Origin: Pararge aegeria
Lineage: Eukaryota > Arthropoda > Insecta > Lepidoptera > Nymphalidae
Direction: 5' to 3'
Length of the DNA: 64,000 nucleotides
Assembly (NCBI RefSeq): GCF_905163445.1
Contig: NC_053200.1
Coordinates: forward strand, 11,284,001 to 11,348,000
Positions within the stretch are counted from its first letter, which is position 1. Every line of letters begins with the position of its first letter. The notes under the pieces are model-generated. The model was not told the DNA's origin and did not search any database. It worked only from the letters and a program-made list of their open reading frames with translations. Positions 38,601 to 47,600 of this stretch are shown here, piece by piece. A program made the translations under genes and the position numbers.

Positions 38601-41600
38601 ATAGAGAACAGAACTCCTCAGCGTACAGCAGCAAACCCCTCGTTTAACGCTTAGCGATACTGAATACTCTAAATTTTTTTAGACTTACAACTAAATTGAA
38701 TGCATGAAATCGAAAAACAAAATCAAACGCAGACGAAGTCGCGGGCAACAGCTAGTACAATATAAAAAAACCTATGACGTAATCTACTGAATTACGAACT
38801 TACACTTTAGTGAGCCGGTACTGGGTCGATGATGATAATGAGTGCACATGTAGCATGCTTAGCCTAATGATTATCAAATGTCATTTTCAAATAAAAGTTC
38901 GGAATCAGTTGGTGAAAAATTATACGAGTGGCATTACCTTCTTGATTTCCGAATAGGTTATGTTAAATTCCTTAGGTACAGTTTCGACACCTAGTTTTCC
39001 CCCTTAAAATTTTGCGCGAACCAAGTCTTCGAAACTTAATTGATATCCGGATTTGCTTTATTGTTTCGGACTGCAGCGAATTAAGCTTTGTCTTTAATGT
39101 TGTGTTCATTCTAATTTTTCGGTGTTTAAAAGCCTCGCGGTAATTACGTAACGTAACGTATTCAGCACGCAAAGAGCTAAGATCAATTTGACTGGGAATA
39201 GGTGGAAGATAACACAGGGTATGCTTTTCATATACCTCGGCTGAGCAGTGGTGTGCACAAGGTTTCTGACCAGGGTAGGCATAATTCGGAAACTTAGCAG
39301 AAAATGAAAAAAATCCTCGTCTGTCACGAGTAATATATTTTTTTAGGGTAGGCAGTGCTTCTGTGCTGCTGGATGTAACAAGGGCACGCCACTGCGGCTG
39401 AGTTACCTCTGATGCTTTTACGGGATCAAAAGTACCCTATGTACATCTTCAGAATGCAATATATGTATTGGTTAAATTTCAAGATCGGTGCAGTGATTGA
39501 GCCGAACAATAGGCAACCAAAGAAGAAACACTGTCGTATTTAGTATGGAGATTCAGAAAAGTGTATTATTCGATTGTATCGATTGTAAGAATAAATAAAT
39601 AAATAAATAAATATATATACTACGACAATACACACATCGCCATCTATCCCCAAAGTAAGCGTAGCTTGTGTTATGGGTACCAAGGTAGCTGATGAATATT
39701 TTTTTAAATATGATACACATAAATACTTATAATATACAGATAAACACCCAGACACTAAAAACAATCATGTTCGTCACACAAACATTTTCCAGTTGTGGGA
39801 ATCGAACCCACGGCCTACGACTCAGAAAGCAGGGTGCGCTGCCCACTGCGCCAGTCGGCCGTCAAATGTCCGTCAAATAAGATCCTATTCTTTATAATAT
39901 CGGTGTTTAAGCGGTGATAGCGCATTTGGCAAGAGCTCGACTTCCCTTTCGGGGGGCCGAATTTTCGAATCCCACCACGCACCTCACCAAGTTATGTGCT
40001 TTTTAAGTAATTAAAATATCACTTGCTTTAACGGTGAAGGAAGACATCGTGAGGAAATCCGCGTGCCTGAGAGTTCTACATAATGTTCTCAAAGGTGTGT
40101 GGAATCCACCAATCCGCACTAGGCCAGCGTGTTGGACTACGGCCTTAACCCCTTCTCATTGTGGCAGGACACGCGTGCTGTGTAGTGTGCTGCAGTGAGT
40201 TGATGTGATGATGGTGATGATATCTTTCTTTAATGAGTATTTATGTATAGAAAACTGGCGCCCGGCTGAAGATCTTCTCGAACCCCGCCCCTCAGAGTAT
40301 GGAGCGCGTGGTTCAGCTTGTAGGCAAGACGGAGTCCGTCGCGGCCGGCGTGCGCGAAGTTTTGAATCTCATACGTCAGGTAAAATATATCAACATTAAT
40401 TTAAGCCTAATTTTATAGATTGTTAAATTAGCTATTTTGTTGCTTTGGACGTGAAAGAAGGACGATATTTGGTGTTAAAAATATAAATGTATCTGTGCAA
40501 ACATAAAAGTAGCCTATGTCCTCCGTCCTTTCAACTAACTATATACTATTTAAAAATTCGAGTCTTATTGTTGTAGCTTTGTTAGGGCGTGAAGTAAGAA
40601 CATAAAAATATACTTTCGCATATAAGATATAAAGAATAATTATGGAAAATTGTTTAGTTGGGTTAAGATTATTAGATTTTTTTCATAAGTCCATTTTGTC
40701 ATAGATGGACCACTGAGAGTAGTCTCTTAATTTTTTTAATCCATTTTGTGTTGATTCTGACCACAGAGATAATAGTCTCTTCACACTTTTTTTTTGTTTC
40801 TTTGATATTAACAGTGGGTAATCGACCAAGTGGATCACCTAATGTTAAGTGATCACCGCCGCCTATTAACATCTGCAGCACCAGAGGAGCCACCAGGAGA
40901 GAAGCGTTGCCGGCTTTTAAGGAGTTTGTTTACAGATATATTCACCTGTGATTTCATAACGATGTTACCAAAAATAAGCCAATTTCAGTTAATGCGATGT
41001 ACGCAATGAGTTCTTTTGGTAGCCTTGTTACACCCTTTTGCGCAGGCCAAGGTCGTAAAAAATGTCGTATTTTGGCCTAATATTTTGTCGCATGCTTTTA
41101 AACGTGTTTTCTTTTGATAGCAAACTGTTTGCGATCTAAAGAAACCACCCTTTGGCCCATTTGGTCTGAATTAATAATGTCCATGTTTCATATTCGCTAA
41201 ACGCATAACCTATAAAACTTTTGTCACGTTTTTTTAAATATAATAACTTCTTGCTTCGTGTCGAATCATGATAGTGAACTTTTCAACTTTTCATTGTTCC
41301 CAAATACTGATTCTGTCGATTTATAAGTTTTGAGTCCAGTCGTTTAAGTCTAACGGTTACCTCTTGAGACTAGAACGAAATAGGTCATATCCCATACCCA
41401 TATCTAGTATGTTTCTATGCAGCATAATATCTAAACGCTAAATTGCTTAGACTGTAAGATGGTAACTAGCATTGGCCGAAACTTCCCACGCGTTAAACAA
41501 CATTCTGTCGATTTTATGTCTCGATCAACGCAAGCGAATTGACGAGTTTCAAAACGACAGGTGTTTGCGACAGCTGCCTTAAATTATTATAAGTTTATCC

Positions 41601-44600
41601 CCTTCGGAATTTCCGACTTCTTTTATGTATTTAAAAAACCCACATGCAAGTTTCTGTTTTGCGTCTTACTATTTTTAATGTTCGCTAGCAGATGGCAAGT
41701 TTACTCGGTTTTTTGTTGAAATGTTGTTTACCCTTGCAGAAAGTCTTTGCTCGCGACTTTGCGTGTACCTACTCTTTGTGATTAAACCGTGGGATTGTAA
41801 CCGAACTTCGCTGTAGCTTAGTAACATTTGAATTCCTCTACCTGTTCCCACAGGAAAAAAAGTTATAGAATTCAATGTTGAGTAAAAAATAAACGGCTTC
41901 TTTTGACTTCGAACAGTTTTGTATTCCCGTTCAGCTGCATTTTTTCATTGTTGTGTTATAATTGAGTAATCTAAACGGTCCCGTTTTAAAAGAGAGTCCT
42001 TTCAAATAGGAACCACTTAGCCTCCGCTGTCCGTCTGTAAGCAGACTGTATCTCATGAACCGCAATACGAAGAGATTTGATAGTTTCAAAGAATGTGTAT
42101 TTCTAATGTCGCAATAACATAAAATATATCAATAGCAAAACGTTCATTCGCACATGCCGGTTTTTTTTTTGTTATTTATGCACACTGTAATAGTTGAATG
42201 TTTTGGAAACAACAGATTGAATGATCAGAGGTACATTTCAGCAAATATCTATATTCGCTGGTCCTTTTCTAATTTTGCACATAAGGTACTTTTTTAACAC
42301 TCAGACCACACCACCGGATAAACGATACACTAGTTGAGTTTATTTAAATATATTCATTATCATTATTGCAACCAAGGGAAATTCACTGCTGGACATAGGT
42401 ATTTTGTATGGAAATCTAAATAACATGGTGTTGTGCAGCGATCGGGAAAATCCGTGGCATCTTCACACATTCCGTGCCTGAAGATTAAAGTTTTCGAACA
42501 ATTCGTGTTGTCAGTGATGTTTGCTCCGTAACGTGGCCGCTGACGATGTCTCATAAGTATGCTCAGAGTCACTCAGCAGCCGTAGGAGAGAGCTAAGCTC
42601 GGAGTATCTCTACGTGAACCAATCAATAAGAAATCGCTATGAATCGATAAGGCCGCCAAATTGTATACGTTGTTTTGTTATAATTTTCTTTTTTATGTAC
42701 TTTTTGTGGTGTGCAATAAAAGTATATTCATTAATTCGAGAATAAGGAGATACGTAGAAGAACCAGAGTTACCGATATAGCTCAACGAGTCGCGAAGCTG
42801 AAGTGGCAATGGGCTGAGCACATTGCTTGGAGATAAAAAAAAGAGAAAATATGCTGCAATTCCAATTAATTAATCCAAATAAAACATATTTCAGGTGCCG
42901 ATCAAAGGTGCCATCCAGAGTTACGATCCGCACAATTACGACGACTACTACGCTGAGGAATACGGCGGCTTCGGTTGCGGTCAAGGCCCTCGCAGCGGAC
43001 CCCGCGGGGGACCGCCCCGTGGACCCCCACGTGGGCCACCCCCCATGGGCCCCGGAGGAAGGCTCCCACCACCTCGCGGAGGTCCCCCTATGGGACGCAG
43101 TGGACCAGGTAATAATAGTACTGACGAATCTTTCTGCGATCCTACTGAAACCAAACAAGATAAATATACCTACATACTTTTTTAAACCCAGAATTCTAAT
43201 AACGTAATATGTACTTCCTGGGTATCAGTTTTACTTTCAAATTTTTTTTTTTATTTTTTTAACTCCGAGCTGTAACAGAAAATGCACAATTTTTAGACCA
43301 ACCCGAGATTCGATTCCAGGACCACATTTTAATACTATATTTATACAGTTCAACAAAAATAGGACCTCGATTTTTCACCAAATAAATACCTTAACATAAT
43401 ATAAACGTTATTTGACTCAGGGGGCCCTCCACCAAGAGCGTTCAACGATTTCTCCGGCCCAGGACCCCGCAATAACTTCAACGGCCCCCCGCGCGGGGGC
43501 TTTGGGGGCAACAACTTTGGGGGGGGCAATTTCGGCGGTGGCGGTGGTCGCAACTCCGGTGGCGGCAACTTCAACGGCAGTGGTGGCAACCAGCAGGAGA
43601 CTACCACACAAGTCACCATTCCCAAAGACGTAAGTCATCATCATCATCGTCATAAGTTGGGTTAACGGGATAATGTTTTTGATTAGCAAATTTCGCAAAC
43701 TTTGCCAACATCACAAAAAGACGGCTAAGAAGAAACCAACATCACAAAAAGACGACTCAGAAGAAGCTAACATCACAAAAGACGGCTAAGAAGAAGTCAA
43801 CATTACAAAACGATTACTAAAAAGAATCCAACATCACAAAAAGACGGCTAAGAAGAAGTCAACATCGTATCTTACTTTGCACATCATTCTACTCGTACAT
43901 CAGCATACTTTGCCGCAAAAGTAAAAGATGGTAATAACAAAAAAAAAACAGCTAAATGGCCTTTTTTTAACCAGGGCGCGTTTGGAACCCTCGTAGCTTA
44001 AGTTGTAAGTTTACCGTTATAGTTATCGCCATCATATATATTTTAAATGTTATATACGCTTCAAAAGTACCTAAGTGCCTATTGGAATAAAGAAATATTT
44101 GGCTTTGACTTTGAATGCTGCTAAGCGTCAGAAGTGAGCATGGTGGGTAGTACATCCCCGGAGGAGGTCCGTCACGTAACAAACAGCTCTACTGATGTGT
44201 GTTTACAATCAACTTTTTTTGTTACAGCTGGCGGGCGCGATAATCGGCAAGTCGGGCACGCGTATCCGCAAGATCCGCTCGGAGTCGGGCGCGGGCATTG
44301 AGATCGCGGAGCCTCTACCGGGAGCGAACGACCGTATCATCACCATCACCGGAACGCCTCAACGCATACAGAAGGCGCAATACCTTTTGCAACAGAGGTA
44401 ATTATACGCTTTTTGTTCAAACTGAATGTTGCCCGCGTCCGGTTTTCTAACAAAACTTAACTTAACCTCTACTGTACAGCTACATTATACCCAATGAGAT
44501 GTCGCATACACTGCCGTTGCGTTTGCGTGTCCTCATTTTTCCCATTGCACAATCAGCATGGTGGTTTTAAGCTCTATATCAGGCTTTGCCCGGAAACATC

Positions 44601-47600
44601 GCTTGGTATAACTTTCAGCGCTATTTATAACGATGCGATCGTCGATGCAACGTCCTACGCTGGGCGAAACTTCCAAATCATCATCATCATTTCAACGCAC
44701 TACCGGCCCACTACGGGGCACGCGTCTCCTCTCACGGTGGAAAGACACCTTCGAGAACATTATGGAGAACTTTCCGGGGGCCAGTTTTTCTCACGATGTT
44801 CAACTACACAAAATTGCATAAATTATCAACGCAGATAGCTCTGAGAAGTTAAGAGTTGCCTGCCGGGGCTCGGACTCGATGTCCCCGAAAGCAAAGCCGA
44901 AGCCCTAACAACTAGGCTATATCACCGCTTCAACCTTTCAAATAACCCATAGCTTTTTAACTTCCAAAGGTGTAAGGACTGGGTGCACTACGAAAACCGA
45001 CGCCACTTTTTGTCGATTGGCATCATGTTTAAATCAAGCATGCTGGCAACCGCCAAAACGTGGCGTCATGCCACAGTGTCGTGAAAACGCGATGCCGCTT
45101 CGACCCGCGTGGCGTTACTTTCCTTCCATAGCATAGAAAATTGATGTCCTTTTCTCTGACAAATTAGTGTAAAATTGAATTTATGTAATTTGTATTAAAG
45201 TTATTCGTCCACACTGTCAAAGCAAGCCATGTTGTAACATAGAATTAACAGGAATACAGAATTTGCAACTATAAAACTAGTTTAGTAAGGTCCATTTTGC
45301 TTTGACGTTACAGAGGTTACGTTACTCAAACACTACTTTACTATTGCCAGCTTACAAATCTATTAAGCGTAACTAGCTATTAGAATATAAATGTTTCCAT
45401 ATAAAATAACTTCCGAACTTAACTTAAAGAGATTATTACTTCAGGATTTGCAACCTTGAAGGGTTTATAAGGGTGTAAATTTGTAATAAATCTTAATATA
45501 GGCTTACGGAAGGTTCTGAATCTCAGTCAAGAGCTAGGCCATTATTTTTGTAATTTCACAAATTTTTGTCAGCATGTATATTTAATTAACAAAATAATTA
45601 ACACCTATAATAATTATATAGGCGCCTGCGAATGCTTAATATAATTATACTGCTTTGATAATATGAATATTATTCAATTTATTGATTGTATTATGGCTGT
45701 ATATGAATTGAAAACTAAGCTGATGAACTAGTTCGTCTTGTGGGTGATTCGGTTACCGACTAATGCGTGTCGTACGTAGTACGTACTCACGTATTAAAGT
45801 ACGTATCCTTCACTGTTGAAGCAAGTGATATTATTATAATAGCTGGAAATGATAACATAACTTGAAAAGATAGAGGTGCGTGTTGGGATTCGAACTCGGC
45901 CCCCCGAAAGAGTAGCCAAAGTCCTAACCACTACGCCATCACCGAACCTTTTATTTTTACACGTAAATACATTATTTCCACTCGTGCATTAATGCGCCGA
46001 GAATTGATTAAGCTGTGGAAGAAGAAAAAAATATAGTGTCCCTGTGGAGAAAACTGTCTCCTGGCCATAAGTGCCTTGCTAGTGAGATTGTAGTCGAGAG
46101 CAAACTTTTAGTGGAATAGAGTAACCAAACCTTTTCTACATACAAAAGACTAATCTTAGACTTACGATATTAGCTTAGTTCACGATTTGCATACAACCAA
46201 AATATAACATATTGTCTATATATTTTATTATTGAGTATCAAAGCAGTCTGATATAATGTAATTATTTTATTAAATTCCATTGTCTATAATACAATCATGA
46301 TCGCATCAATACTAACACAGCATTGTTTTGTAATAGAATGTTTGAAGAGTTCCCTGAATTGGCTCCAAATAAAAATAATCTTACGCATAAGTAGTATACA
46401 ATTGTCTCTGACCAAGAGTCCGCAATAATCAATCCAAGGTAATAAAAATGTGTATATGATTTCAGTAGACTTGGGTATCTATTATTTCTAAAGTTGGTAT
46501 TTCAATCATGTAGATCCAAATCCGTTATACATCTCCCTTGTTAATCAACATGGTGTAGCGTTGGAGTAGTTTACAGTGTTTTATTTCGTTCTGAAATTTG
46601 AGAGGATTTGATTTTGACAAAATACTGTGCTGCCACCGTAATGCTTATTTCTGCCGGCATTGCTGTTTTTTTTTTGTTATAATTGACGAACCAGATGACC
46701 CTGATGGTTTACTTATATTATTTATTTATTTATACACTTAATTTGTACACCACAAATAGGAAAAAAAGGGCAATGGACACAACAAAAACAAACTTAAAAA
46801 GTAGGATACAAATGGCGGCCTTATCGCTTAGTAGCGATCTCTTCCAGGCAGCAACCTTAGGATTAGGAAAACCAAGGGAAACCGTTTGGTGGGGTGTATT
46901 ATTATTAGCTGTTACCCGCGACTTCGTCTGCGTTTGATTTTGTTTTTTGATGTGGCATTAAATTTAGTTGTAGATCTAAAAAACTTTAAAGTATTCAGTA
47001 TCGCTAAGCTTTAAATGAGGGGTTTGCTGCTGTCCGCTGAGGAGTTCTATCCTCTATCTCCAAACACAGTTTGGGCAAAATTAAACACATATTATAACTT
47101 CTTTAGTACAAAAAATATTATTTAAATCGGTTGTAATTTGTCGGAGTTATGGTGTAAAATCGTCAAACACTCATCCCCTCTCCCAAAGGAACCGAACTTA
47201 ATGTTGGATAAAAAGTATCCTATATTACTTCTAACACTTCCAAGAATGTGTACAAAGTTTCATGAGGATCGGTTTAGAAGTTTTTGCGTGAAAGCGTAAC
47301 AAACAAACTTACATTGACATTTATAATATTAGTAGGGATACTTAAGAACAATTACACACTAATACTTATTAAGATTACGCACATAAAATACTAATAATAA
47401 TAAATATAAACAACAAAGGTTTAGTGGTTTATAAAAGGTTTAGTGGAAGAACATCGCCTGTAAACAGAGCCCTGTGTCCATAAACCTGAGGCGTAGTTGT
47501 AAAGCCTCATACGCTCGTAAACACACTACAAACCCTTAACACGGGAATACAGCAAACACAGCATTGCAACAATTCTGCTCGGCAGCAGAAATAAGCAAGC

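Larger units (their letters stand above)
40380..42894 (+). other. hnRNP K intron 6
   Basis: Mostly AT-rich. It holds a family C-like scrap at about 40820-40890 (GTGGATCACCTAATG), a diverged repeat at 41980-42130 (CTGTATCTCATGAAC), and the LINE fragment with a nested insertion at 42560-42835. I see no extra exon. Confidence 0.55.

Noticed and set aside
42769..43207. Other frames over the hnRNP K linker exon (129 and 126 residues)
   Set aside because: Shadows of the Gly/Pro/Arg-rich coding frame, which alone joins KH2 and KH3 in phase.
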